Assembly (NCBI RefSeq): GCF_030816915.1
Contig: NZ_JAUSYN010000002.1
Coordinates: forward strand, 5,407,501-5,471,500
Direction of reading: 5' to 3'
From: Streptomyces sp. B3I8
Lineage (GTDB): Bacteria; Actinomycetota; Actinomycetes; Streptomycetales; Streptomycetaceae
Length of the DNA: 64,000 bases
Shown here: positions 42,198-50,877 of the stretch, piece after piece
How the letters are laid out: each line of letters starts with the position of its first letter
Position numbering within the stretch: position 1 is the first letter of the stretch
Program-made: the position numbers and the translations under genes
Notes under the pieces: model-generated
What the model saw: the letters and a program-made list of their open reading frames with translations, nothing else
Told to the model about the DNA's origin: nothing
Database searches by the model: none

Positions 42198-44474
42198 GTG
42201 CCACCCACCTTGTATCGCGTCACCAACTACACACTCCGGCATCTGATCGAGAACATCGAAGGCGGCCGGATCGGACTGCCCGACATCCAGCGTCCGTTCG
42301 TCTGGTCCGCGGCGAAGACCCGTGACCTCTTCGACTCGATGTACCGGGGTTACCCGATCGGCTCCCTGATGTTCTGGGAGACCGGTGCCGAGGTGGGGAC
42401 GCGTCAGATCGGCACCGAAGCCGGTGACCGGGCGCCCCAGTTACTCGTCGTCGACGGACAGCAGCGGCTCACCGCCCTGTTCGCCGTCCTCACCGGGCGC
42501 AAGATCGTCACCAAGTCATTCGACGAGATCAATGTGCGTATCGCCTTCCGCCCGGAGGATCAGACGTTCGAGGTGACGGACGCGGCGATCGAGCGGGACG
42601 CCCATTTCATTCCGGACATCACCGCGCTGTGGGACCGGGGCGGTTACAAGTCCACCGTCCGGCAGTTCTTCGGGCGGCTCGCACAGACCTCCGGACAGCC
42701 CCTGTCGGACGAGGTCAAGGATCAGCTCGAAGAACGCATCTACTGGGTCCGGGACCTGCACGACTTCCACTTCCAAGTGGTGGAGCTCGGTGCTTCGGCC
42801 GACGAGGAGCAGGTCGCCGACATCTTCGTACGCATCAACTCCGAAGGTGTGAAGCTCAACCAGTCCGACTTCATCCTCACCCTGATGTCGGTGCACTGGG
42901 AGAAGGGGCGCCGTCAGCTCGAGGACTTCAGCCGGGACGCGGTGATCGCGGGACTTCCCGGTCCCAGCCCCCGCAACGCCTTCCTGGACCCCAGCCCGGA
43001 CCAACTGCTGCGCGTGGCCGTCGCGGTCGCCTTCCGGCGCGCCCGGCTGCAACACGTCTACAGCGTCCTGCGGGGGAAGGACCTCGAAACCGGCAAGGTC
43101 ACCGCCGAGCGACGGCAGCAACAGTTCGACCGGCTCGCCCAGGCGCACACGAAGGCGCTCGACCTGGAGAACTGGCACGAGTTCTTCCAGTGCGTCACGA
43201 CGGCCGGCTTCCGCAGCCGCAAGATGATCACCTCCGACAACGCCCTGCTGTACAGCTACACGATCTGGCTGATCGGACGCCACGACTTCGGGCTGACGGC
43301 CGACGAACTCCGTCCCGTGATCGCCCGGTGGTTCTTCATGGCGCACACCACCGGCCGGTACTCCAACTCGCCCGAGTCGCAGATGGAGTTCGACCTCGGA
43401 CGGATCGGCAGTCTGCCGTCGGGCGACGGCCGGGCCTTCACCGCGGAACTCGACCGGATCATCGCGGCGAACTTCACCGGCGACTACTGGGACATCTCCC
43501 TGCCGAACCGGCTGGACACCTCCTCCTCGCGGTCCCCGGTGCTGTTCGCCTACCAGGCGGCGCTCAACATCCTCGACGCCGAGACGCTCTTCGGCGATCA
43601 ACGCCTTCGTGATCTGCTGGACCCCTCGGTCAAACCCGCCAGGACCGTCGACCGGCACAACCTGTTCCCCCGCAAGACGCTCGCCGGACTGGGTGTCGCG
43701 GACCGGCGCCAGGTCAACGCCATCGCCAACATGGCCTACGTGACGTGGCCGGAGGGCGAGCAGTCCCGCGCCGACGCGCCGCACGAATACTGGCCGCGCA
43801 TCACGGACGCGATGGACCCGGAGGTACTCCAGCGGCAGATGCGCTGGCACGCGCTCCCGGTCGGCTGGGAACAACTCGACTACTTCACCTTCCTGGAGCG
43901 GCGGCGCCGGCTCATCGCCAAGGTCGTACAGGAAGCGTTCGAGACCCTCACGGGGGAACGCCCCGCGTACGTCCCGACCACCCCGGCCGACATGATCGCC
44001 GCCGGGGAGTCCCAGGCCACCGAGTTCAAGGCCAGCGCCCGCTGGAACGTGTACACCCGGCAGGCCGACAAGTCCCTGCGGCACAACATCGTCAAGGCCG
44101 TCTGCGGCTTCCTGAACGGCGAGGGCGGGAACCTGTTCATCGGGGTCGCCGACGACGGGACTCTCCTCGGCATCGGCAACGACCTCGCCACCCTGGAGTC
44201 GCAGGCGAGCGTCGACGGCTACGAGCTCTTCGTGCGCCAGCTCCTCGACAGCAACCTGTCGGCCCCGACGGCGACCACCGTCCGCGTGCGCTTCCCCGAG
44301 GTGTCCGGCAACGTGGTCTGTCAGATCAGCGTGGCCGCGGCGGGCAGGCCGGTGTTCGCCCGGCCCGCCAAGGGCGGCAACGGCGCCACCGACTTCTGGG
44401 TCCGGGTGGGCAACGCCACCAAGCAGCTCCACGGCGACGACCTCGTGCGCTACAAGGAGGAGCACTGGGGATGA
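42198..44474 (+). CDS. DUF262 (GmrS-like) - AlbA_2 (Schlafen-type) fusion, candidate defence protein
   Basis: 758 residues from GTG 42198, AGGAG nine bases upstream. The N-terminal DUF262 domain (about 1-330) begins LRHLIENIEGGRIGLPDIQR and has the nucleotide-binding VVDGQQRLTAL (DGQQR at 86-90) and FVRINSEGVKLNQSDFIL. A middle region with DRHNLFPRKTLAGLG (about 485) and VNAIANMAYV resembles the DUF1524/HNH end of GmrSD proteins but lacks a full HNH set. The C-terminal part (about 600-758) is AlbA_2: ESQATEFKASARWN then CGFLNGEGGNLFIGVADDGT. DUF262 proteins include type IV restriction and BREX enzymes; AlbA_2 is the Schlafen-like nucleic-acid domain. Leu82 is a TTA codon (42441). It stands alone. 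Confidence 0.85.
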   Translation: MPPTLYRVTNYTLRHLIENIEGGRIGLPDIQRPFVWSAAKTRDLFDSMYRGYPIGSLMFWETGAEVGTRQIGTEAGDRAPQLLVVDGQQRLTALFAVLTGRKIVTKSFDEINVRIAFRPEDQTFEVTDAAIERDAHFIPDITALWDRGGYKSTVRQFFGRLAQTSGQPLSDEVKDQLEERIYWVRDLHDFHFQVVELGASADEEQVADIFVRINSEGVKLNQSDFILTLMSVHWEKGRRQLEDFSRDAVIAGLPGPSPRNAFLDPSPDQLLRVAVAVAFRRARLQHVYSVLRGKDLETGKVTAERRQQQFDRLAQAHTKALDLENWHEFFQCVTTAGFRSRKMITSDNALLYSYTIWLIGRHDFGLTADELRPVIARWFFMAHTTGRYSNSPESQMEFDLGRIGSLPSGDGRAFTAELDRIIAANFTGDYWDISLPNRLDTSSSRSPVLFAYQAALNILDAETLFGDQRLRDLLDPSVKPARTVDRHNLFPRKTLAGLGVADRRQVNAIANMAYVTWPEGEQSRADAPHEYWPRITDAMDPEVLQRQMRWHALPVGWEQLDYFTFLERRRRLIAKVVQEAFETLTGERPAYVPTTPADMIAAGESQATEFKASARWNVYTRQADKSLRHNIVKAVCGFLNGEGGNLFIGVADDGTLLGIGNDLATLESQASVDGYELFVRQLLDSNLSAPTATTVRVRFPEVSGNVVCQISVAAAGRPVFARPAKGGNGATDFWVRVGNATKQLHGDDLVRYKEEHWG

Positions 44475-44502
44475 ACGGCACCGCGGCCGCCCCGCCCGCA
44501 CC

Positions 44503-44680
44503 TCAGGTGTGGCCGGGGCGGAAGGTGACGCCGCCTGAGGCGACGGGCACGTCGACGGCTCCGAAGGCCGCCTTGGCGCTCTCGCGCGGGATGACGCCCA
44601 GCGCCTTGATGTCCGGCCGCAGCCCGGGGTGCGCACCAGCTCGCGGAGCAGGCTGTTGTCCTCGTGGCAGGAGACGGGGC
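44503..44680 (-). pseudogene. C-terminal remnant of an unidentified gene
   Basis: On the minus strand one frame ends LRPDIKALGVIPRESAKAAF then GAVDVPVASGGVTFRPGHT and stop at 44503. A different frame just upstream (to about 44680) reads SCHEDNSLLRELV, so the original gene seems to be frameshifted and lacks its start. No family recognised. It fills most of the gap between the DUF262 gene and the methyltransferase gene. Confidence 0.3.
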
Positions 44681-44767
44681 GCGCCGAACCGATCGGAGCC
44701 GCCGCGCCCGTTCCTCGTCCGGCCGGCAGTGTGCGCCGGGGGCGGAAGCCCCGGTGTCACCTGCGCG

Positions 44768-45775
44768 TCAGCTCGGCCTCGCGACCATCAGATGCGTCTC
44801 CAGAGGCAGATCGTGGATGGTCTCCAGGGTGAAGCCGGCCTTGGCGAGGAGGGTGCGGTACTGCGTCTCGTCCCGCTCCCGGCCGCCCCCGAGGACCACC
44901 AGCATGTGCATGTTGTAACCCTGGGTCAGTGAAGAGCCGGTGCCCGGGACCAGTACGCGTTCCAGGATCACCAGCTTGCCGTCGGGGGCCATCGCGCTAC
45001 GGCAGTTGGCGAGGATCCGCCCGCACGCCTCGTCGTCGAAGCAGTGCAGGATGCGGGAGAGAAGGTAGACGTCTCCGTCGGGCGGGACCGACTCGAAGAA
45101 GTTCCCGGCGACCCGTTCGCACCGGTCCGCGTGGTCCGTGGCGATCGGGCGGTCCGCGCTCTCCTCGATCACGTGCGGGGCGTCGAACAGGACGGCGCGC
45201 GGGCCCTGGTTGGCGTTGAGGATCTCGTTGAGAAGCGCTCCGTGCCCGCCCGCGACGTCCACGATCCGTCGCGCACCGGAGAAGTCGCAGGCGCTGTTGA
45301 CCTCGGCGAAGAAGGGGGTCCCCGCCACCATGGCCCGCTCGTAGGTCAGCGAGACCTCGGGGTTCTGGTGCAGGTACGAGAACAGGTCGGTGCCGTAGAC
45401 GTGCGCGAACGCCGAGCGTCCGGTGCGCAGCGAATGGGACAGCGCGCCCCAGGCCGGGTAGAAGTGCGAGCCGTAGATGCGTACGTGGTCGCGCATCGAG
45501 TCGCGGGTGTCGGCGCGCAGCAGGTCGCCGATCTCGGTCAGCGCCCAGCCGCCGGCCTCGTCACCCTCGACCACTCCCAGGCTCTCCAGGAACAGCAGGA
45601 GCCGCCCCAGGGCATCGGCGTCGGTGCGGGTCGCGAGGGACAGGGCGATGGTCGGAGCGCGGCCCGCGGCCGCGATGGCGTCGACGGTGCCCGACTCGAC
45701 GGCGAGGTGGACGGCCTGGGTCTTCCAGAACCCGGCCATCAGCTCGAACAGTTGACGCCCTGCTGTTTCCCTCAT
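44768..45775 (-). CDS. SAM-dependent O-methyltransferase (plant-type, Methyltransf_2)
   Basis: 335 residues from ATG 45775, two bases after the ligase stop. The N-terminal dimerisation domain (RQLFELMAGFWKTQAVHLAV) is followed by the SAM-binding RIVDVAGGHGALLNEILNAN and the downstream LFDAPHVIEES, LSRILHCFDDEACGRILANC and LVILERVLVPG. This family methylates phenolic hydroxyls in aromatic and polyketide products. As last gene of the FMO-ligase-OMT set it may methylate the hydroxyl of 3-amino-4-hydroxybenzoate or of the hydroxylated product. Confidence 0.88.
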   Translation of the reverse strand: MRETAGRQLFELMAGFWKTQAVHLAVESGTVDAIAAAGRAPTIALSLATRTDADALGRLLLFLESLGVVEGDEAGGWALTEIGDLLRADTRDSMRDHVRIYGSHFYPAWGALSHSLRTGRSAFAHVYGTDLFSYLHQNPEVSLTYERAMVAGTPFFAEVNSACDFSGARRIVDVAGGHGALLNEILNANQGPRAVLFDAPHVIEESADRPIATDHADRCERVAGNFFESVPPDGDVYLLSRILHCFDDEACGRILANCRSAMAPDGKLVILERVLVPGTGSSLTQGYNMHMLVVLGGGRERDETQYRTLLAKAGFTLETIHDLPLETHLMVARPS

Positions 45776-45777
45776 GG

Positions 45778-47436
45778 TCAGGCCCCCTTCGTAGTGTCCG
45801 GCACCGCGCGCATCCCGCCGGGGGGCGGGTGCTCCTCCCACAGCCGTCGGGCGAGTTCGGAACGTTGTATCTTCCGGGTCGAGGTGCGCGGCAGGTCGTC
45901 GAACCGGAGTTGGCGGAAGGCGCTCATCGGGGGCAGGTCGACGGTCGCCCGCCGCCACCGGCTCTCGTCGAGGGGCGCTTCGCCCCTGGTGGCCACGACC
46001 GGGACCGGCTCGCCCCGCGGGTCCGCCACGATCACCACTTCCCGCAGCTCTTCGAGGCGGCCCATCAGGAGGTCCTCGACCGCGAGGCTGCTGTCCACGG
46101 CATCGATCCGGTCCACCTCGCGGTCCATCAGGTGCAGCAGCCCCCGGCGGTCGAGGTAGCCCGTGTCACCGACCCGCCACCAGCCGTCGCGCAGTTCGCT
46201 CCGGAACCGCTCGTCCTCGCCCAGGTAGGTGAGGATCCGGGTGCGGCTGCGCACTTCGAGGTGGCCGCTCCGTCCGGGTCCGAGCCGTCGGCCCGAGTCG
46301 TCGACGACGCGCAGGGAGACGAAGCCGGGCAGCGGAAGCCCGACGCAGCGGCCGTCGGCCTTGTGGGCGGTGCGGCGTGTGTACCAGCGGCCGGCCATGG
46401 GACCGATCTCCGACTGTCCGTAGAACTGGACGAAGACCGGTCGCCGGTGCCGTGAGGCGGCGAGCATCCGCTGGATGGTGCGCGGGTGCATCGCGTCGAA
46501 CGTGGCACCGAAGACGCGGACGCTGGACAGGGGAGCGCCGGGCGCGTGGTCGAGCTCCTCCCAGTCGATGTAGGTGTTGGGATGAGTCTCGATGTATCCG
46601 GGGCGGGTCCGGACGAACAGCGGGCCGATCTTGTCGGGGTGCGGATCCACGGCGATCACCATCGGGTTGCCGTGGCTGAGGAACATGGCGAGCCCCTGGT
46701 AGAAGCGGGAGTGCACGAACGTCATGCACAGCGCGGCCGTCTCCTTCCCCCGGATGGGCCAGGAGACCACCCGCTGCGGAACGAGCCGGTGCCAGCCGGC
46801 CTCGGGGCAGTGCACGGCAAGCTTCGGGATGCCGGTCGTACCGGAGCTGTGTGTGATCAGTGACGGCTGGCGCGGGTGGAGGAAGACCGGCTCGGGTACG
46901 GGGGCATCCGCGTACTCGGCGAGCGCGATCGGCTCGACGGTCCGGTCGGCGGTTTCCGCGACGAGGTCGGGGGGAGCCGTCCCGGCGGACAGCAGGACCT
47001 GGCGTACGTCGTCGGCCAGGGGCACGCCGCGCAGCTTGCCCGCGAGGGTGTCGCCGTCGGTCAGCAGCCACGGCTTCTCGAGCCGGACGAGCAGTTCGTG
47101 CGCGACCGCGCCGTCCAGGGCAGGTGACAGCAGCGCGGGTACGGCGCCGATCCGCGCGGCGGCGCAGGCGAGCAGGGCGATGTCGAAGTCGTCGCTCTTG
47201 TACAGCGCCACCCGTTCGGTGGGCCGGACTCCCACCGCCCAGAGGCGGGCCGCCAGCTCATCTATCTGATCGGCCAGTTGGCCGACGGTGAAGTGCGTTC
47301 CCCGGTCCGGCGCGTACTGCGGCGGGCGGTCCAGCGTGATCTGTGTCGTGGCGTCCCGGCGCGCGGCGGCGTGGAAGATGTCGCCGATGTAGAAGCCGTT
47401 CCCGCGGGTGACCCGGCTCAACAGCGTGTGCAGCAC
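45778..47436 (-). CDS. AMP-dependent acyl/aryl ligase of the 3,4-AHBA cluster
   Basis: 552 residues from GTG 47436 (GAGGAG upstream). ANL motifs are SLITHSSGTTGIPKLAVH, VQFYGQSEIGPMAGR, RDGWWRVGDTGYLDRRG and the catalytic-lysine end TSTRKIQRSELARRLWEE. Adenylates a carboxylic acid and passes it to CoA or a carrier. In AHBA clusters such ligases activate AHBA or a cinnamoyl partner, and that is the likeliest role here. The stop is two bases from the methyltransferase start, and its own start is 16 bases after the FMO stop. The open frame extends further upstream over the FMO gene and is discounted. Confidence 0.9.
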   Translation of the reverse strand: MLHTLLSRVTRGNGFYIGDIFHAAARRDATTQITLDRPPQYAPDRGTHFTVGQLADQIDELAARLWAVGVRPTERVALYKSDDFDIALLACAAARIGAVPALLSPALDGAVAHELLVRLEKPWLLTDGDTLAGKLRGVPLADDVRQVLLSAGTAPPDLVAETADRTVEPIALAEYADAPVPEPVFLHPRQPSLITHSSGTTGIPKLAVHCPEAGWHRLVPQRVVSWPIRGKETAALCMTFVHSRFYQGLAMFLSHGNPMVIAVDPHPDKIGPLFVRTRPGYIETHPNTYIDWEELDHAPGAPLSSVRVFGATFDAMHPRTIQRMLAASRHRRPVFVQFYGQSEIGPMAGRWYTRRTAHKADGRCVGLPLPGFVSLRVVDDSGRRLGPGRSGHLEVRSRTRILTYLGEDERFRSELRDGWWRVGDTGYLDRRGLLHLMDREVDRIDAVDSSLAVEDLLMGRLEELREVVIVADPRGEPVPVVATRGEAPLDESRWRRATVDLPPMSAFRQLRFDDLPRTSTRKIQRSELARRLWEEHPPPGGMRAVPDTTKGA

Positions 47437-47452
47437 TGGTTCTCCTCGTAGG

Positions 47453-48685
47453 TCAGGGGCGAGCGGTGAGGCGTCCGGCCGAGGGCTCCCGTCCGGGTTC
47501 CGGGGCCGTGGTCGTCGCGACGGCTTCGTGGCCGTACAGCCAGTCGAGGTGCTCCAGGTCCTGTCGCGCGCGCATCTCACGGTCGCGCCGCTCCTGGTGC
47601 GTGCCGTCGGGGAGGTGGAACGTCCGCCCGAGGGCGCGGGCGCGCCGGTGGACATCGGCGGTACGGGGCATGCGCAGCCTCTCGTAGCGGCGGACGGCCC
47701 CGGTCAGGTCGCCGGGACGGGCCTCCTTCAGGCAGCGCGCGAGCACCTCGGCGTCCTCCAGCGCCTGGTTCGCCCCTTGCGAGAGGTAGGGGAGGGTGGG
47801 GTGTGCGGCATCGCCGAGCAGTACCACCCGACCGGTGGCGTACCGGTCGGCCATGTCACGGTCGAACAGGTTCCACCGGGTGACCGACGTGGCGGCGGTC
47901 ACCACCCGTCGGACCTCCTCGTGCCAGCCGGCGAACGCCGCGTCGAGGTCCTCGACGGCGCCAGGGGCCGAGGAGGAACCGGAAGGGGTGTCCGGGTCGG
48001 CGCCGACGGCGCTGAAGTGGACGGTGTCGCCGCCCGCGACGGGGTAGTACGTGACGTGCCGCCCGGGGCCGAGCCAGAACATCACTCGCGGATCATGGGC
48101 GAAGGAGGGCACCACCTCGGCCGGGACGAGGCCTCGGTGCACCGAGTAGCCCGAGTGCCGCGGCGCGTCGTCCACGACCGCCCGGCGGACGACGGAGTGC
48201 ACGCCGTCGGCCCCGATCACCAGGTCGGCGGTGGTCACGGAGCCGTCCGTGAGGTGGAGTTCGACCGTGTCGGGCCGTTGAACCAGGCGGGTGCAGCCCC
48301 TGCCGAGTTCGACGATGCCCTCGGGCACGGCGGACACCAGGCAGCGCTGCAGATCCGCGCGGTGGATCAGGTAGTACGGGGCGCCGAACCGTTCGTCGCA
48401 CAGGGTGCCGTGCGGCACCCGGGAGATCGGGCTTCCGTCGTCCCACCGCCGGGTCTCGACGGCACCGGCTCGTACCGCGGTCCGGGCGAGGGCGTCGGCG
48501 AGCCCGAGCCGGTGCAGGACGCGTACTCCGTTGGGGGAGAGCTGGATGCCGGCGCCCACGGCTCCCCACACCGGTGTCCGCTCGAAAAGCCGGACGTCCA
48601 TGCCATGGCCGTGCAGAAGCGTGGCGGTGACCAGACCGGCCACGCCACCTCCCACGATGGCTACCTGTGCCTTCGACGGGGCCAT
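47453..48685 (-). CDS. FAD-dependent aromatic monooxygenase
   Basis: 410 residues. It starts MAPSKAQVAIVGGGVAGLVT (GxGxxG for FAD), has the mid-chain DG motif LVIGADGVHSVVRRAVV and the GD motif VVLLGDAAHPTLPYLSQGANQALEDAEVL. This is the salicylate / 3-hydroxybenzoate hydroxylase branch, which hydroxylates phenolic rings, sometimes with loss of carboxylate. Following it are the ligase and methyltransferase genes, so an AHBA-derived ring is the likely substrate. No membrane segment. The terminator at 48858-48896 separates it from the exporter gene upstream. Confidence 0.9.
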   Translation of the reverse strand: MAPSKAQVAIVGGGVAGLVTATLLHGHGMDVRLFERTPVWGAVGAGIQLSPNGVRVLHRLGLADALARTAVRAGAVETRRWDDGSPISRVPHGTLCDERFGAPYYLIHRADLQRCLVSAVPEGIVELGRGCTRLVQRPDTVELHLTDGSVTTADLVIGADGVHSVVRRAVVDDAPRHSGYSVHRGLVPAEVVPSFAHDPRVMFWLGPGRHVTYYPVAGGDTVHFSAVGADPDTPSGSSSAPGAVEDLDAAFAGWHEEVRRVVTAATSVTRWNLFDRDMADRYATGRVVLLGDAAHPTLPYLSQGANQALEDAEVLARCLKEARPGDLTGAVRRYERLRMPRTADVHRRARALGRTFHLPDGTHQERRDREMRARQDLEHLDWLYGHEAVATTTAPEPGREPSAGRLTARP

Positions 48686-48857
48686 GCGCGTCCTCTCGAC
48701 CAGGGTGGACCGGGTGACGCCGTGGGGGCCGGTTCACCGTCCGGGCCACGGGGTTTCGCCAGCGTCGCAGAGGCCTGTCGAGGTCGAGCAGTAGGAGTGC
48801 TCAATGCCATGGGCAGGGTGGGGCAGCGGGAAGAAGCGGGGTGGGGAAGTGGAAAGA

Positions 48858-48896
48858 GGCAGGAGCCCGTCCCGGGGGATTGGACGGACTCCTGCC
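48858..48896 (-). terminator. Hairpin after the MFS exporter gene
   Basis: Arm GGCAGGAG-c-CCGTCC (48858-48872) pairs with GGACGG-a-CTCCTGCC (48882-48896), 14 pairs with one mismatch and a nine-base loop. It lies 35 bases beyond the MFS stop on the minus strand and upstream of the FMO gene. Confidence 0.7.
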
Positions 48897-48930
48897 GGTC
48901 GCGGTGCGGCGTCGCTCCGTGGCGGAGCGC

Positions 48931-50208
48931 TCAGCCGCGTCGGTCCTGTTCGATCCGGCGTGGTGAGAGCCGGGCGATGGGGGCGAGCATGAGCAGGGTG
49001 ACGGCGGCGAGGAGACCGAAGCCGAGACGGTAGTCACCGGTGGCATCGCGCAGGCCGCCCACGACCACCGGTCCGACGGCCGCGCACGCGTACCCGACGA
49101 AGAACGCCATGGCGGCGAAGCGCCCGGCCTGTGCGGCGTCCCGGCTCGCCGAGACGGGCAGGGTCAGCACCAGCGTGAACAGTCCGCCGTGTCCGATGCC
49201 CATGGCGAGGACCCAGAGCCAGGTGCCGGTGCCGGGGCTGAAGGCGAAGCCCACGAATCCCACGGCGGTCAGCGCCGTCGTCACCGCGAGTCCGAGGCGT
49301 TTGTCGTCGCGCTCGCCGAGCAGGACAGGAACGCCCAGCATCGCGACGACCTGGATGGAGATCATCACCGTCAGCATGAAGCCGGCCCGGGCCTCGGTCA
49401 GTCCGCCGTCGTCGTGCAGCAACGGCGCGATCCACGCCAACTCGCAGTAGTACAGGGCGGAGTTGCCGGCGGAGATCGCGGTGATCCGCCAGGCCAGGCC
49501 GGAACGCCAGGGCAGACCGGTGGTGGCCGGGCCCTTGGGGCCGTCGATGTGGGCGAGGCGCAGCGGCCCCTTCGCCGCCGACCAGAGCACGATGCCGGCG
49601 ACGGCGAGGAGCGCCCAGGAGGCCAGGGCCGCGGGCCAGGAGTCGAGCGCGTCGGCCAGCGGGGCGCTGACCCCGGCCGCCACCGCGCCGCCCAGTCCGA
49701 GCCCCGCCGTGTAGATCCCGGTCACCAGGCCTGCGCGGTCGGCGAAGCGGGTCTTCACGACGGCCGGCAGCAGCGTCTGGGAGATGGCGATGCCGGCGCC
49801 CACGACGGCGGCGCAGCACAGCTGGAGCCAGGTGGCCGTGCTCAGCCCCCGGGCCGCGGTGGCCGCGGCGACGACGACCAGGCCGATCAGCACGCCTCGC
49901 TGCAGTCCCCACCTGCGGCCCACCGACGCGGCCAGCGGAGCGCACAGGCCCATGGCCAGGGTCGGGATGGTCGTCAACAGGGACACCGCGGTCGCCGACA
50001 GGCCGAGGTCCGTGCGGATCCGGTCCACCAGGGGCGAGACCGCGGCGATCGCGGGACGCAGGTTGGCCGCCGCCACGAACAGGGCCACGGCGGCGAACCC
50101 GAGGGCCGCGTGCTCCCGTCCAGAGGCCGAAGCGGCGTCTTCCGAGCGGTGCCCCGGCGTCGCGGCAGCGGGTGACGTGGGAGTTAAACGATCTTCAGTC
50201 TCACTCAT
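48931..50208 (-). CDS. MFS exporter, CynX/NimT-like
   Basis: 425 residues from ATG 50208; a GTG three codons upstream is possible. About twelve hydrophobic helices are visible, with LLTTIPTLAMGLCAPLAASVGRR (loop 2-3) and VVVGAGIAISQTLLPAVVKT-like segments, fitting the CynX/NimT family of small-anion and drug permeases. Leu8 is TTA (50187-50185), so translation may depend on bldA. Divergent from the Rrf2 gene with an operator-like repeat between them. It probably exports the AHBA-derived compound or confers resistance, but the substrate is not readable from sequence. Confidence 0.88.
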   Translation of the reverse strand: MSETEDRLTPTSPAAATPGHRSEDAASASGREHAALGFAAVALFVAAANLRPAIAAVSPLVDRIRTDLGLSATAVSLLTTIPTLAMGLCAPLAASVGRRWGLQRGVLIGLVVVAAATAARGLSTATWLQLCCAAVVGAGIAISQTLLPAVVKTRFADRAGLVTGIYTAGLGLGGAVAAGVSAPLADALDSWPAALASWALLAVAGIVLWSAAKGPLRLAHIDGPKGPATTGLPWRSGLAWRITAISAGNSALYYCELAWIAPLLHDDGGLTEARAGFMLTVMISIQVVAMLGVPVLLGERDDKRLGLAVTTALTAVGFVGFAFSPGTGTWLWVLAMGIGHGGLFTLVLTLPVSASRDAAQAGRFAAMAFFVGYACAAVGPVVVGGLRDATGDYRLGFGLLAAVTLLMLAPIARLSPRRIEQDRRG

Positions 50209-50225
50209 GACCTGCACCTTCGTCC

Positions 50226-50304
50226 ATCTCGGGTCTGTCCCCGTTCTATCTCGGATACTTGGTGTCCTTGTTTATACCAGGATCTCGGACAGTAAACATC
50301 CGAG
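50226..50304. promoter_or_regulatory. Operator region between MFS and Rrf2 genes
   Basis: A perfect inverted repeat CTCGGA (50284-50289), nine bases, TCCGAG (50299-50304) lies 18 bases upstream of the rrf2 start. The motif ATCTCGG occurs three times in the same direction at 50226, 50248 and 50282. Position and symmetry fit binding by the Rrf2-type protein to control both genes. Confidence 0.6.
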
Positions 50305-50321
50305 ACTGCTATCCTGGCGTC

Positions 50322-50801
50322 ATGAAGCTGTCCAACGGAGTCGAGTGGGCGCTGCACTGCTGTGTTTCCCTGACCCAGAGTCAGGCCCCCGTGTCCGCCG
50401 CACGGATCGCGAAGCTGCACGGCATTCCTTCGGCCTATCTCGCCAAGCACCTGCAGTCGCTGTCGCAGGCCGGCATCCTGCGCTCCACCCCGGGGCCGAC
50501 CGGCGGGTACGTGCTCACAAGGGCCCCCGCCCAGATCACCGTCCTGGACGTCGTCCTGGCGATCGACGGCCCCGAACCGGCCTTCCGCTGCACGGAGATC
50601 CGCAGGAAGGGCCCGCTCGGCCTGGGCCCCGAGAAGTGCCGTACGCCCTGTGCCGTGTCGCGGGCCATGGCTGTCGCCGACTCCGCGTGGCGGGCGGCGC
50701 TCAAGGGCATCACGATCGCCGACCTCGCCCAGGACATCGAGGCCGACAGCTCGGGATCGGCCATGGGACCGGTACGGCAGTGGCTGGCCGCCACCGGTTG
50801 A
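50322..50801 (+). CDS. Rrf2-family transcriptional regulator, possible Fe-S sensor
   Basis: 159 residues from ATG 50322 (MKLSNGVEWALHCCVSLTQS). Winged helix: ARIAKLHGIPSAYLAKHLQS and TPGPTGGYVLTRAPAQITVL (the wing GPxGGY). Three cysteines, FRCTEIRR and GPEKCRTPCAVS, are spaced C-x15-C-x3-C, close to the cluster ligand pattern of Rrf2 redox sensors such as NsrR/RsrR, though spacing differs from NsrR. Two further cysteines are at 13-14. Divergent from an MFS gene whose shared promoter holds a CTCGGA dyad. It likely represses the exporter in response to redox or to the product. Confidence 0.88.
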   Translation: MKLSNGVEWALHCCVSLTQSQAPVSAARIAKLHGIPSAYLAKHLQSLSQAGILRSTPGPTGGYVLTRAPAQITVLDVVLAIDGPEPAFRCTEIRRKGPLGLGPEKCRTPCAVSRAMAVADSAWRAALKGITIADLAQDIEADSSGSAMGPVRQWLAATG

Positions 50802-50877
50802 TCGGCGCCGGGTGACCGGCCCTTCGTTCCGCCCGCACCGCCCCCCTTACCGCGTGTTCCCGGAGGTGCATCGAGCA

